Assembly (NCBI GenBank): GCA_021495925.1
Contig: JAKEKT010000070.1
Location: forward strand, 1 to 64,000
Length of the DNA stretch: 64,000 nucleotides
Reading direction: 5' to 3'
Source: Diplodia intermedia
Lineage: Eukaryota > Ascomycota > Dothideomycetes > Botryosphaeriales > Botryosphaeriaceae
Below, piece after piece: positions 34,071-45,118 of this stretch; the first letter of the stretch is position 1, and every line of letters begins with the position of its first letter. Below the pieces are notes generated by a model. The model saw only the letters and a program-made list of their open reading frames with translations. It did no database searches and was not told the origin of the DNA. Position numbers and translations under genes: made by a program.

Positions 34071-35661
34071 ATGACCGCCGAAGTGCAGATGGGCACGCCT
34101 CTGGCAGAGGCCATCCAGAGCGTCGTCCAACCCAAGCTCGCGGAAGTGGGCTGGTCGACCGGAGGCTCTGACGACACCGCTCTGTCGGAATACATCATCC
34201 TCATGCTGGTGAATGGCAAGACCCAGGAACAGATTGCATCCGAACTCGCCAGCGACCTTCTGAGTCTGTCCCCCGACGACCCTGCACCTAGGGACTTTTC
34301 GCGATGGCTCTTCGAGCAGGTTGATGCGCTCAACGCCCAGATCAACGGCGTTGGTTCTGCGCAAGGCGCCGATCAGGCTGTACCATTGCAAGCAATGGAC
34401 GCCCAAGGGTCGACAGAAATGATGGGGATGGACGCTGAAATGGGCGACGCTTCGCAGTCCACAATGTACGTGTTTACCTACACCTTGGGTTCTTTCTTTC
34501 CCTCTTCCGTTGCTAACATTGTCACTCAGACCCACTGGCCCGAAAGCTATGCGTAACGGTCATCAGACCCCGCGCGATAAGCGCATGCTTGGTCACCTTA
34601 ACAAGGCTATGGACCGCTCAACTGACGCCGCCCTGCACCGCGTAAGAGGAGGTGGAGGCGTTGGTCGTGCCAACGCGCATGGCGGTCGTGAACCGCCCAA
34701 GGGACCTCGCCACCAACAGAACCGCAGTATGGCCATTATGAACGGCCTGAACGGGATGCAGCACAACGGAATGGGTATGCCGCCGGGTGCGGGCAACATG
34801 GGCATGCCAGGAAACCCCAACCAGATGATGGACGCCTTCAAAATGTACGAGAACATGTCTGCACAAATGGCGCAGATGAGCCAGATGCTGGCCGCGTCGG
34901 GATACTCTCAGCCACAGCAGCCCTTCATCAACCCGGCATTCCAGAAGAACCAGCGCGGGAATGGAAAGTCGCTGTTCGACCGTGTAGACAACTCGGGGCG
35001 CAGGAATAACAGGCCTCAGCAGAGCAAGAGGCCACAGCCGCAAGATATGGAGATGGGAGGCGGAGAGCAGTCAGCTGCGAACGGCGAAGCAGGCGAATCC
35101 ATGGATGTGGAGAACAAGTCCGAGTCCAAGGCCGCGTGGGACACAATGTGCAAATTCAACGCCTTTTGCAAGAACCCGGAGTGTCCCTATGCGCACCAAA
35201 CGCCGGCCGGTAACCCGGGAATCACGGTCGACCTCAGCGATGAATGCACCTTCGACGTCAGTTGCAAGAATCACAAGTGCACAGCAAAGCACCATTCTCC
35301 GGCGAGGAAGGCTGCATTCCAGTCAGAGGTGCCATGCCGGTTTGGCGTGAACTGCAAGAACCCCCACTGCGCCTTCCAGCATCCTCCGCCTCCTTGCCGG
35401 TTCGGCGACAACTGCAAGAACCCGGATTGCAAGTTTACCCACTTGGAGACCAAGTGCAAGTTCAACCCGTGCAAGAACCCTCACTGCGCCTACAAGCACG
35501 ACGAGGGCCAGAGAGCAGCCAACGGATCCGGAAACGAGCACGTCAGTGAGAGGAAGTTTGTTGACGAGACCCAGGAGGAAGAGCTCATCGTTCCTGGGAA
35601 GTCGGAGGGAATGTCTGAAGGGCAGGAGACTCAGGCTCAGGATGTTGATGTTGTTACGTAA
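34071..35661 (+). CDS. NAB2: Nab2-type CCCH zinc-finger poly(A)-RNA-binding protein
   Basis: Exons 34071-34465 and 34530-35661 (64-nt intron) encode 508 aa. Nab2 (ZC3H14 in animals) coats poly(A) tails, limits their length and couples processing to nuclear export. The N-terminal 95 residues (GTPLAEAIQSVVQPKLAEVGW ... SEYIILMLVNGKTQEQIASEL) look like the PWI-like fold of Nab2. The middle has a basic Arg/Gly region and a Met/Gln/Asn-rich segment. Five compact fingers of form C-x4/5-C-x4-C-x3-H lie at about residues 338-453 (for example CRFGVNCKNPHCAFQH). Yeast Nab2 has seven fingers and ZC3H14 five. The C-terminal tail is acidic. The ATG at 34071 follows a long C-rich leader. Confidence 0.88.
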
Positions 35662-36399
35662 AGGAAGCAAAATTGGAGGAGGATTTCTTTTGATGGGCGA
35701 ATTGGATGGGTTCGGTGGCCATTGAAAAAAGGGGATGCATTGAGGGAGTGGCGGCAGCGATGAGACCATGGCACAACGACTCGAGGTTTTGGGCTTGGTG
35801 GTGATTGAGTTCAGGAGATACCGCTGTGGGTGCATAGAGCACTACGGTTGCTAAACGGCGTTCTGGGTAATGCTGGGACTGGCGGCAGGCTGCTGCTTTT
35901 TCAGAAATGCGGTCGGATCATGCTACTTGTAAAAATAAGATCACTTTTCTTGCGGACAGGGGTGCTTCTCCGGTCCTGGTTCATACGCTGCTCCAGAAGG
36001 TTTGCCGGTGACAACTAAATCATGCGCGGCGGCAGAAAAGCGAGGGCGGCTAACATGTTGACTTTAGCCTTGGACGATCCGTGGGGCGTCCCGGCAATTG
36101 CTTGTGCCCCTCTTACCTGATCTGTGACGCTTATACTACCCGTTCGGGGGGCCATTGCCAAGCCTCGAGGTCCTCAGAGCCGGCGGGGCCGGGCCAGACA
36201 CACGGCCTTTCAGACGCTGCAATTGAAGGGAAATCGTCTGCGTGTCCAGTCAGAAATCGTTCCAAACCGCTGGTGGCTCGTCCGAGCATCACGTCACTAC
36301 TTTCGGCGTCGGCAGGGTCCAACACCATCAAACTTCCGACGGGTTCGCTCACAAGAGCAGCCCCTCCCACTCCGCACCACGGCTGCTGCTTCCAGAGCA
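35662..36399. other. Intergenic region
   Basis: About 740 bp between two rightward genes: 3' UTR of the Nab2-type gene, then promoter of the PPOX gene. No supported gene. Confidence 0.55.
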
Positions 36400-38327
36400 A
36401 TGCAATTCCGAAGCCATGCGCTCCCCCGCCGCCTCCACGCCCTGCGCGCCCCATTGAGCCCTGCCGCCGTTCGTGCGTGTCCCGCCAGCAACCAGCCGCG
36501 ACGCCTTTACTCGCGCCGTCTCGACTCCGTCGGAGAGCGGCAGAACATCGCCATCCTCGGCGGCGGCATCACCGGACTCGCCAGCGCACACTACCTGAGG
36601 AAGACGCTGCGCAATGCCAATATAACAGTGTACGAGGCGAGCCCGCGGCTAGGCGGTTGGTTGCAGTCCCAGCGCGTCGAGGTGCCCGGCGGAAGCGTGC
36701 TGTTTGAGCAGGGCCCGCGCACGATTCGCCAGGCCACCAGCTCGCTGGTGACCACACACCTGGTAAATACATGGCTGCCCTGCCATCTGGTGCGACGTGT
36801 CGCCATCGCCTGCTAACGCGCCGCCAAACCCGCAGGTCCAAGACCTCGGTCTCGCCGACGAAGTCGTTTACACGTCGAAGACGTCGCCCGCCGCCAGGAA
36901 CCGCTATGTATATTACCCAGATCACCTCGTGAAAATGCCCGGCCCGGGATTGGGCCTCTTCGAGACATTCCGCACAGTGCTCTTCGAGCCAGTCATGGCC
37001 GGCGCCATCTCCGCCGCCGTCGGCGAGTCTTTCCGCCCGCCGCGCGATAGCAACGTGACCGACGAGAGCTTGGGCTCGTTCCTCGAGCGCCGTCTAGGCT
37101 CGCGCCAGGTTGGTGACAACCTGGCCTCGGCCGTGATGCACGGAATATACGCCGGCGACATCTACCAGTTGAGCGCCAAGTCTCTGATGCCTTTCCAATG
37201 GTACCTGGAAGGCAAGTACGGAAGCATCTCGAAGGGGGTTTACGCCGTCCAGCAGGAGAATTCCGGTACCGTCCCAGTCCCTCAGCGGGAGGCCGATTTT
37301 ATTAAGAGCTTCATGGATGAGCCGCACTTGGAGCGCGACTTTTTACAGAAGCTTCGCTCCGCTAGCGTCTTTTCTTTCAGAAATGGGATCCAAACGCTGG
37401 TGAACAGATTACGTGACAGATTGCTGGACCAGGAAAACGTCGAGATAAAGACATCGACCCAGGTTACTCGATTGGAGAAGGATGAGGAGACGGGAAAGAT
37501 CAGGGTGAGTTGGTCCTCACTTGGTCCCAAGAGGCTTCTAACGATAGTTTCTACAGATTCACAGCCGGGGCGACTCATCCCCTCAAACGAGCGACTTGGT
37601 TATTTCTGCCTTGCCCGCCAAGGTTTTGGCGAAGATTGCAACGGCTGGCCAAACGACAAGCAATTTCACCGGCTTCTCGCCTCTGTCCAGTATATCGTCT
37701 GTCAACGTAATGGTGGTAAACCTGTTCTTCTCGGACCCGCACGTTCTTCCCGCGTCTGGATTCGGCTACTTGCTTCCCCGCAGCATACCGTTCGAGCAGA
37801 ACCCAGAGCGGGCGCTGGGCGTCATCTTCGACTCAGACGCGGTGGCAGGACAGGACACGGCCGACGGAACCAAGGTTACGGTGATGCTGGGCGGTCACTG
37901 GTGGGATGGATGGGCGGCAGAGGACCTATGCAGCCCGGAAGAGGGCGTGGAGATGGCGCGCACCGTGCTGGCGCGGCACCTGGGCATCGTGGCCGAGCCG
38001 ACGGCGACGAACGTCCGCCTGCACCGGGACGCGATCCCGCAGTACAAGGTGGGCCACGAGCAGCGCATGAAGGACGCCCACTACGCGCTCAAGCGCGCGT
38101 TCGGCGGCAGAGTGCGGGCGGTGGGCAACTCGTACACGGGCGTCGGCGTCAACGACTGCCTCCGCGCGGCGCGCAATGTGGCGCGCCAGCTGGGGGACGA
38201 GGGAATCATGAACGACAAGACGGGTCTTGAACATTTCGTCGAGCCGACCAAATGGGTGCGGATAGGCACGACGGTCCAGTTAGGACAAAAGAGAGAAGCC
38301 AGGGCGGACGATGAGAGTACAAGGTAG
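36400..38327 (+). CDS. HEM14: Protoporphyrinogen oxidase (haem synthesis)
   Basis: Exons 36400-36762, 36836-37504 and 37557-38327 encode 600 aa. The enzyme oxidises protoporphyrinogen IX to protoporphyrin IX using FAD at the mitochondrial inner membrane, the next-to-last step of haem synthesis. The first 40 residues are Arg-, Ala- and Ser-rich without acids, as expected for mitochondrial import. The FAD-binding motif is NIAILGGGITGLASAHYL (49-66), followed by the EASPRLGGW segment and GPRTIR. The C-terminal end carries the family GNSYTGVGVNDCL block. Introns of 73 and 52 nt are both phase 0. The ATG at 36400 gives a clean transit peptide, so I prefer it to any earlier start. Confidence 0.92.
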
Positions 38328-39051
38328 AATGTGGAGGAATCAAAAAGGAAGTTAGATTTGGATTGGTCCAGGTTCATGTGATATCAGGTCGGGTGGCTGA
38401 AGAGCCGGTGCGGAAGTCAGGCGCGCTGGCTTACTGTGCTGGCACAGAGGTCAAACAAAGCAGGCACGATGCGGGAACAGCGGACAGCCGCAGCACCTGA
38501 CAGGCAGCTATGGTACGTGTTTTCGGCCGATGGTAAGCAGTGGCCGGAAGTCTCGCGACGGAACGCGCGCCCAAGGTGCGCCGGCGCCAGCTCAGCCACG
38601 CTTGGCCGCCAGCAGACTTTGCTGCGTGCTTTCCGCCGGGGTGCTGAGGGTGGAAACGTCGCAGCGACCGGGCATCTCAACGTCGGCCTGCGCTCTGCTC
38701 GAGACCGCTCGGAGACGGTGCGACGGGCGTGGGCGTGTGGAGGGAAGGCGGGGCGGCAGCGGCGTCTCGAGCGAGGGCCGCGCGCGTGTCGCCTGCCAGT
38801 CGCCGCCGAGCCAGGGCCAAGCCGGCGCTGCGCCTCCCCGTGCGTCATGCACGCCGCTTTCCCGCTGGCGAGGCACGGCTACATAGACTGACGACACCTG
38901 CTCTCTCCCCGTTTGCAACCCTCAACAAGGCTTGGCTCCAATTCCTAGCATTCCCGCCGCATCCTAAAAGCCACCAACTTCACCGCTCGCTCGCACCCAA
39001 CAAATCCTCACGCGTCAGCCGCGACTCTCTGCTCCTCTGCTCCCCCGCAAC
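38328..39051. other. Intergenic region
   Basis: About 720 bp, GC-rich except near the ends. No supported gene; holds the PPOX 3' UTR and the promoter of the Rcr-like gene. Confidence 0.55.
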
Positions 39052-39855
39052 ATGCCTGTCCTATTGAAGCGCGAGTAAGTCCGCCCGCCCGTATATCTCG
39101 CCGCAGGCGTCCCCACAGTCCCCAGACGCGCCCGCCCGTTAACCCAAACGTGTACTTCGGAAACTAATGCGACCTCCAGTTGCTATCGCGGCAATGACGG
39201 CTACCAGTACTGCACTCGCTCGCCCTGGAACGACTGGGTGCGCTGGGTAGTCCTGGTCATCATCGTCGTCTGTTGTTTCCTCCTCTTCGTCGTAAGTACC
39301 CATCACCCCCAGCTCGCGCACTACCCTTCGCTCTGCGGCGCTTGGTTTCGCCTCACTTTCTCTTCCCCCCACATCCCAAGCTTCCAACTGGCGCCATCCG
39401 AGACTTGACAAAGACCGCACACCGCCCAAGCCTTGAACAAAGCACCATCTAATCACGCGCCTCTTGAATAGTTCTGCTCCTGCATCACCGCCCGCCGCCG
39501 CCGCCGCGCCGGTCGGCAGCCCATGTGGGGAACAGGTTGGGCCACGCGCAACGGCCACGGCGAGCCTCAGTACTACGGTTCTCACCCGGGCGGCCCCCAG
39601 CAGGCTCCCTACCAGACTGCCGCGCCGTACTACTATCCGCAGCAAGGCGGCCCAGCCCCCGCTCCGCCCTATTCGCCGCCGCCCGCCGGCGGCTACTACG
39701 CCAACCACCAGCAGCCCGGATACGACGCCAGCTCTCCGTACCCCCAGCAACCCCAGCCCGCGTACACGCACGACAGCTCGCGCGCTGGTGAGAACGTGTA
39801 CGAGCCGCCAGCCGGACCGCCGCCGGGCAAGGTGGAGAATGGCGTCATCCGGTAA
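39052..39855 (+). CDS. Rcr-like single-pass membrane protein
   Basis: Three exons (39052-39074, 39180-39291, 39472-39855) encode 172 aa. A short lumenal start with two cysteines (DCYRGNDGYQYCTR) is followed by one strong membrane segment (WVVLVIIVVCCFLLFVFC, about 28-46) and a basic stop-transfer cluster (TARRRRRAGRQP). The cytosolic tail is rich in Pro, Tyr, Gln and Gly and contains PPxY-like and YEPPAGPPPG stretches. This matches the RCR family (yeast Rcr1/Rcr2, resistance to Congo red), which influences chitin deposition and endosome/plasma-membrane traffic, probably by binding Rsp5-type ubiquitin ligases through PY motifs. The first exon is only 23 nt. The third exon alone would look like a low-complexity protein. 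Confidence 0.82.
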
Positions 39856-40689
39856 AGAAAGACAGTAACACTCTAAAAAATTATAATGATCGAATGCGGA
39901 GGGAGGCTGGAGGTAATGCGCGATGATTCGGGGAAACGAACAAAACGGTTTCTTTATGAGCTTTCCCAGCTACGGTTTTGAACGAACAACTCTTATTTTG
40001 AATATTTTCTCTTCTTTTTTCTACTCCCTCTGGCTTTGGTATCATACCATTCCTTGTTTTCTCTTTCTTCTGGGGCTCATCAAAATCACAACCCGAGTTG
40101 GAACGCCCGATGGTTACTTTGGCCGGCGATTTTCGAGATTGTTGCCCAGTGGGTGAACAAAGTGCCGCAGTAGACTTGATCAGATACTGGGGTAGAACTG
40201 CGAGTTTCCAACACAGCGTTTGAGTGATGCACAGCTCATGGTTCTGTAGCAATTTCAGGTTGGGTCTCTATTTAAACCGTGCCTTTCGCAAGATCACAAA
40301 CTGCATACCAACGATTTCTGGCTTTTACAGGGAGGGGACGGAAGACCTTCCGAACATTAAGAACAAGCGTCTTGTTCTTGTCGGGATGATTATTCAACTG
40401 GAACATCCAACTGATTTCCATTGACTAAGACGCTGAAGAATACCATGACCGCAACTCTAAATTCTGTATGGAATACTTGCTTCTAAAAATGGAGGAGATT
40501 GCATGGGAGCCTTTTTGTGGGCGGCGAAAAGCTCCGGCTCTGTCTTCAGACCGCTCAAATTCGACTGTTGACGATGGCGTAGGCAGACATGTTCACTTCA
40601 AGCCAGCTCCGTGTAGGCGGGGGGCCGCGCTCTGCTTTACTTTCTATATGGCAATGCTAGTAGATCTTCACGCTCAGTGTCACATGCAG
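39856..40689. other. Intergenic region, left border of the AT-rich island
   Basis: About 830 bp after the Rcr-like gene. Composition falls gradually toward AT. No supported gene. It grades into the AT-rich block at about 40,690. Confidence 0.5.
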
Positions 40690-41165
40690 GAACGTGGCCG
40701 TAAACTTAAAAGATATTAAAATAATAATTAAAATATCTCTTAAAGATAAAAAAAGAGATATAAGTATTTATTAAAAAGTTTAATAATATAATAGCTTAAT
40801 TATATAATATTAAATAGAAGGTTAACTTTAGTAAGAATACTTTAGATGAAATAAATCTTAAGTACTATTAAGAGATTATAATTTATAATTAATTTATTAC
40901 TTATTTAATTTATATAAAAGAAGTTATTAGTAGATATAAATACTATATATAATTCGTTTAGTAAGAAGAAGAAGAATTAAGACCTTTAAAATCTACTAAA
41001 AACTATAATAATAGTAGTAAGCGATTAGTTATATTATAATTTATATTTATTTATATCTATTTTATTAAATATCTATTATATTCTATCTAATCGGGCTTAA
41101 CGTAATAATATTAAGCTATAATTTAAACGTTATTTAAAGTGTTTTATAATATGCATTTATGGGTC
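40690..41165. repeat. Extremely AT-rich block, probable RIP-degraded repeat
   Basis: About 475 bp made almost only of A and T, full of ta steps, with hardly any C or CpG. No frame is open and flanking DNA is GC-rich. This is what repeat-induced point mutation leaves of a transposable element in many Pezizomycotina. I cannot name the element, since no ends or coding motifs survive. It could also be a simple AT-rich spacer. Confidence 0.6.
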
Positions 41166-41184
41166 GCATGCACTTATGGGTCTG
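41151..41184 (+). repeat. 17-bp imperfect tandem duplication at the kinase start
   Basis: atgcatttatgggtcgc (41151-41167) is followed directly by atgcacttatgggtctg (41168-41184). The two copies differ at three positions. The second copy includes the proposed start codon of the kinase-like gene. It sits exactly on the AT-rich/GC-normal border. Confidence 0.75.
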
Positions 41185-42156
41185 AGACGGTACCAGCTCT
41201 CTTCAAACGAACGCGATACGCCTTTGTCGGACGACATGGCGCTATGGCGGTGGGTTGCGCCTTACGACATGCCTGCATGCGATTGCCTTAGCCTCGGTCG
41301 GGCACCTTCACAGGGCATTGTATATGCAATCAACGAGTCCATTGTCGCCAAACTACCCGTTCAATACTCCATGCCCGATTTGATGGACGAGGACGTACAA
41401 GATCGCCTTGAGAGCACTTTCCAAAGCCTCGACCTCTTCGAGAAAGAAGCTAGGCTATACGACCTATTCACGCAAAAACCCCATCCACACATTGCCCGAC
41501 GCCTATATGCTAAGTCACGGACGATTCTCTTCATTCAGCGCCTGTTGCCGCTCAAGGACTCCCTCAAACGTGCTGACCAGGCTACACGGCATCGATGGGT
41601 CATCGAACTCTGCAGCGCGGTCGCTCACTTGGAAACACTCGGCTACATCCACGGCGACCTTGCGCCTCGAAACATTGGGATTGATGGCGACTCCCTCAAG
41701 CTATTCGACTTCGGCACCGCAATGTACACCACGGACGATGGATTCGATGTCATGAAAAGCGAGGAGTACAGCGCTTTGGCAACCTGTATTCATTTCATCC
41801 TCTCCGGAGTAGATCCGTTCGGTGGCGTCGGGTCTATGAAGGAGTTACGCCAGCTGCAAAAGAAAATCGCTGAAGGGAGAGGAGAAGTCCATCCTGATGC
41901 GCAGGTCCTTGAGAACATCATCCAGGACTGCTGGACCGGCCGCAATCGAGCTATGACCTTCGAAACGCTCTACCAAAAGATAAGGAAGCTGCTTGGGTTG
42001 GAAGAGGTGGGAAGGGGATTGGACATGGCACACCAGGGTGCTTTGGAGGCCGAACGGGACTGCGTGGATTGGCTGCGACAAGCAAGTACCAACCCTCAGT
42101 GGAAGAGTGAGGCCGAGTACCGCTTAGCATGGAGCAACCTACTAAAAGGTCAGTGA
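41176..42156 (+). CDS. Protein-kinase-like protein next to an AT-rich block
   Basis: A single open frame of 326 aa with a kinase fold: Gly-loop-like LGRAPSQGIVY (about 40-50), Lys in IVAKLP (K59), Glu in FEKEARL (E91), catalytic loop HGDLAPRNIGID (D161, N166) and DFG at 178-180. HGD instead of HRD places it among the many fungal kinase-like families near atypical or small-molecule kinases. After DFG it lacks a clear APE segment. The catalytic residues are all present, so it may be active; the substrate is unknown. Its ATG lies only about 10 bp from the AT-rich block, so it has no ordinary GC-normal promoter, and the true N-terminus may be lost or altered. Other ATGs upstream lie in the 17-bp duplication. 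Confidence 0.7.
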   Translation: MGLRRYQLSSNERDTPLSDDMALWRWVAPYDMPACDCLSLGRAPSQGIVYAINESIVAKLPVQYSMPDLMDEDVQDRLESTFQSLDLFEKEARLYDLFTQKPHPHIARRLYAKSRTILFIQRLLPLKDSLKRADQATRHRWVIELCSAVAHLETLGYIHGDLAPRNIGIDGDSLKLFDFGTAMYTTDDGFDVMKSEEYSALATCIHFILSGVDPFGGVGSMKELRQLQKKIAEGRGEVHPDAQVLENIIQDCWTGRNRAMTFETLYQKIRKLLGLEEVGRGLDMAHQGALEAERDCVDWLRQASTNPQWKSEAEYRLAWSNLLKGQ

Positions 42157-42767
42157 GTTCGAGGACTCGAGTCTCTTGGTAAAGGAACCTTCTCCTCCAG
42201 ACTGTCAGACTTGGTTTACTCAAATTGGCTACTAGCTGTTTCGCCTTGCGCCATACCCCGCCTCGGCGTCTGTCAGTAGATACAGCAATGATCGGCCTGC
42301 TGCTGTTGACGGCTCAACAGGAACTGCATACTGAGGCGTTCTCAGGAGCGAGTTGTTGGTTGCACCTTGCATTCATGTCAGCACAGACGTGATCTTTGTC
42401 TTTCGACGTCATCCAAAGTTGCTCATCGTTAGCTTCACCTTCCCCATTAGTACGTGGTTGCATGGCGGACGGCTGCCCGCACATGGGATATCAGACTACC
42501 CCGCAAAGCTGTTGCCTAGTAGCAGAAGCTATATAGTCTCCCTCACTCTTCGAACTTCTGGCAATGTTCCATCTCTCCTGAGCTCTATTTCTTGGTAAGC
42601 CACTCCGGTTTTACGCCCCCAATACTCCCAACTGACTAGGAATAGCCACTAGAGCAGCTTTCAAACAGACCCCCGATTGCAACTCAGACCAAAGACTCTT
42701 GTAAGTAAAGCGATACCTCTTAGTCATGGCTTCTTAGTTCAATAGCTTACACGAAGATCACAGTACC
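42157..42767. other. Non-coding stretch in the island
   Basis: About 610 bp with no supported frame. The last 80 bases before the next feature contain gtaagt and a later tag, which could be a leader intron of the decayed mini-gene. Confidence 0.4.
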
Positions 42768-42962
42768 ATGTGTGTTAAAGGGGCTCCTGGTACAAAGTAC
42801 CTGAAGTGCGGTCACTCAGTTGAGGGATCGGAGAGGGTTATCCAGTGTCAGGATTACCCCAATGGGCCCAATTGCCAGAATCCTCCTTTCAGTCATTCGT
42901 TGACGAGTAGCAAGAAGAATCTTTGATGTCCTGACTGCGTCGCCGCTGGAAAGAGCAACTGA
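42768..42962 (+). pseudogene. Decayed small Cys/His-motif gene
   Basis: The frame starts MCVKGAPGTKYLKCGHSVEG and continues for 52 codons to a tga at 42924-42926. Directly after the stop, in the same frame, comes CPDCVAAGKSN and another stop. Small fungal proteins of this kind often carry a pattern MCxK...CGH...C...C...CPxC, so the stop cuts off the last CPxC pair. A C-to-T change (cga to tga) would explain it. I do not know a function. It could also be a shorter working version. Confidence 0.4.
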
Positions 42963-43737
42963 AGTCTGTGTGGTCATGTACAAGGTCATGAAGGAGTGGC
43001 ACACTGTCATTTTCGCTTGATTTCAGGTTCGGTATCGCGTTCTGAAGCACCTTTCAGGTTGCGCTAGCAAATGAATGTCGCAGGCGGCTGCATCATTGCA
43101 CCCGTCACGAGATCCATTCTCGACAGCACAGGCAGGTGTCTGACTTACTCTACTCTATGCGTAACCAACGAAGCAGCTCCACGTTATGATCTCTGTCAAT
43201 TTCCTATTGCGTTTCCATATCATCCTCCCGTAGTGCCGGCCGCATATTATGCGAGGGCGGCGTTACAGCCGCTATAGACAGGTTCAGCCTCACCAAGTTC
43301 TTGGGCTTCTTGTTTACCCGTCTGTGGCCGTAACGCGGTATGTTACAATGGCAGAAAGCGTTTGTTTAGTATTACAGTAAGCTCGATGTTACCCGCCCGG
43401 ATCCTGCACGCTAAAGCCAACAAGTCGACTTTTACTTGGCGGCTTACTTGTAATACGCATGTCAACTTTTGTTACAATATTAGTCATCATCTAACATGGT
43501 GGAAGCATTTACCGCTAATTTCTTGTGAAGTGAAACCTCGAGTCATATTTGCGCATCTCACTTGTCAGCATTTGGACAGCCAGGGAAAGTCTCATGCCTC
43601 AGATTCTTGCTCTACAGTACGGCCTGTTACGCTAGCAGACCACCAGAGCTGGAAAAAGACCGGATTTGAACGCCCAGAGCCCATGAAGATATCCCTTTTC
43701 CCTTTTCATCCATCCATCACCGGAACCGACGGGACAT
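42963..43737. other. Non-coding stretch, right part of the island
   Basis: About 775 bp between the decayed mini-gene and the end of RPL10. No supported gene. A tRNA T-loop-like string near 43660 does not fold into a tRNA. Confidence 0.5.
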
Positions 43738-44633
43738 TTAAGCCTCGGTCTCCGCGAAGGCGGTGGGGAAGCGGCGCATGTTGTCCGCGATCTTGCCGTG
43801 CTTGCTGAGGAACTGGACGTAGGCACCGTCGACCTTGACCTCGCCGGCCTGGCGCTTGGCAATGTACTCGTCGCGGCGGAGGGGAGTGAAGCCCCAGTTC
43901 TTGGACACAATGATCTTCTGGCGACCGGGGAACTTGTACTGGGAGCGGCGGAGAGCCTCGATGGCGGTAGCACGGTCTGTAGAGCGCTGGTTAGCAAATT
44001 TCCTTCCAAAAGCGAAGGAGCCGGGCGAACGTACTGTTGTCCTTGGTGCGAACGGACAGAAGGATCTGGCCAATGTTGACACGGGCAACGGTACCGTTGG
44101 GCTTGCCGAAGGCACCACGCATACCGGTCTGGAGACGATCGGCACCAGCGCACGACAACATCTTGTTGATACGGATGACGTGGTAGGGGTGGGCGCGGAC
44201 ACGCAGGTGGAAGGATTCCTTGCCACCGGTCTTCACCATGTACTTGTTGGCGCAAATACGGGCGGCCTCGAGGGCCTCGGAGCTCAGCTGCTCATACTCG
44301 TTGGAGACAAGGTGAACGCAGCAGGGGAACTCGTCGACGTTCGCACGCTTACGGCCAAGATCGAAGATGCGAATCTTGGGGTCGGGCACACCGCGGTTGA
44401 AGCGCGACTTGGGGTACGGCTGTAGAGGCGCGCAATCAGTATATTTCTTCGCACAAAAACACCCGCTGGCAGCCGCTGTCCTGGTGTCCACTCAGGCCAT
44501 TTTTCGCGTGGGAATGCTGGTGCGGCGCTGATGAAGACGCAGGAAGCGCTGTCTGTCGGTCGATCGTGATGTGGGTGGCAGAACGGACCTTGTTCTTGCA
44601 GTAGCGGTAGCAACGGGCGGGCCGGCGAGCCAT
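43738..44633 (-). CDS. RPL10: 60S ribosomal protein uL16 (L10)
   Basis: Exons 44589-44633, 44035-44419 and 43738-43976 encode 222 aa. uL16 joins the 60S subunit last in the cytoplasm, near the P-site tRNA and peptidyl-transferase centre. Text is near-invariant in eukaryotes: MARRPARCYRYCKNK, PYPKSRFNRGVPDPKIRIFD, the GADRLQTGMRGAFGKP loop region and YKFPGRQKIIVSKNWGF. Exon 1 is 15 codons, followed by a 169-nt intron whose donor is gtccgt, unusual for fungi. The second intron is 58 nt with the usual gtacgt. Both junctions restore conserved protein (KNK-PYPK and DNN-RATA). Same strand as RPL30 about 0.5 kb upstream. Confidence 0.96.
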
Positions 44634-45118
44634 AGCGAAGGATTTTGCGTAGTTATGGGCTGGATGGGGGTTCGTGGAGGGGTTGCGGTTGTCGACGGGG
44701 AGGGAGGAGGTTTTGAGGTCACCCACTTGAATTTCTAAGCAGAGCTAAGCGAGCGCATTGTGCGCTTTGCCACAATCGTCACAGCCTCAGCCTCAGGCAC
44801 GCGATAGCCACGGTAATTGCACCAAAAGTTCAATGTCTAAGCATTCTAATCATGTTCAAGATATGTGTTGCTAATCGTCCGCTGACCGATCAGCTCGTCA
44901 TTGCCGTCGTACTTGGGTTGCCGCCTCGGCTGCCTGACCTGCATGCATCGAATGCAGGACCAATCCCATTACCAACCAACTTCTCACGCATGTTGCATTT
45001 CGCACAAATAATTCCCGACCATAGAACGTGCATTACTATCTGGTATACATCATGTTTCCCAGATCGCCACGCTCCACGCTTACGCGCTTTTTTGACTTTT
45101 TGATTCCATCCCGCGCAT
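44634..45118. other. Intergenic region, RPL10 promoter
   Basis: 485 bp upstream of RPL10 and downstream of RPL30 on the minus strand. Expected to hold the RPL10 promoter and the RPL30 3' UTR. No clear ribosomal-protein promoter box was recognised. Confidence 0.5.

Noticed and set aside
43640..43680. T-loop-like string suggesting a tRNA
   Set aside because: The flanking bases do not form the T-stem, and no acceptor or D-arm could be found.
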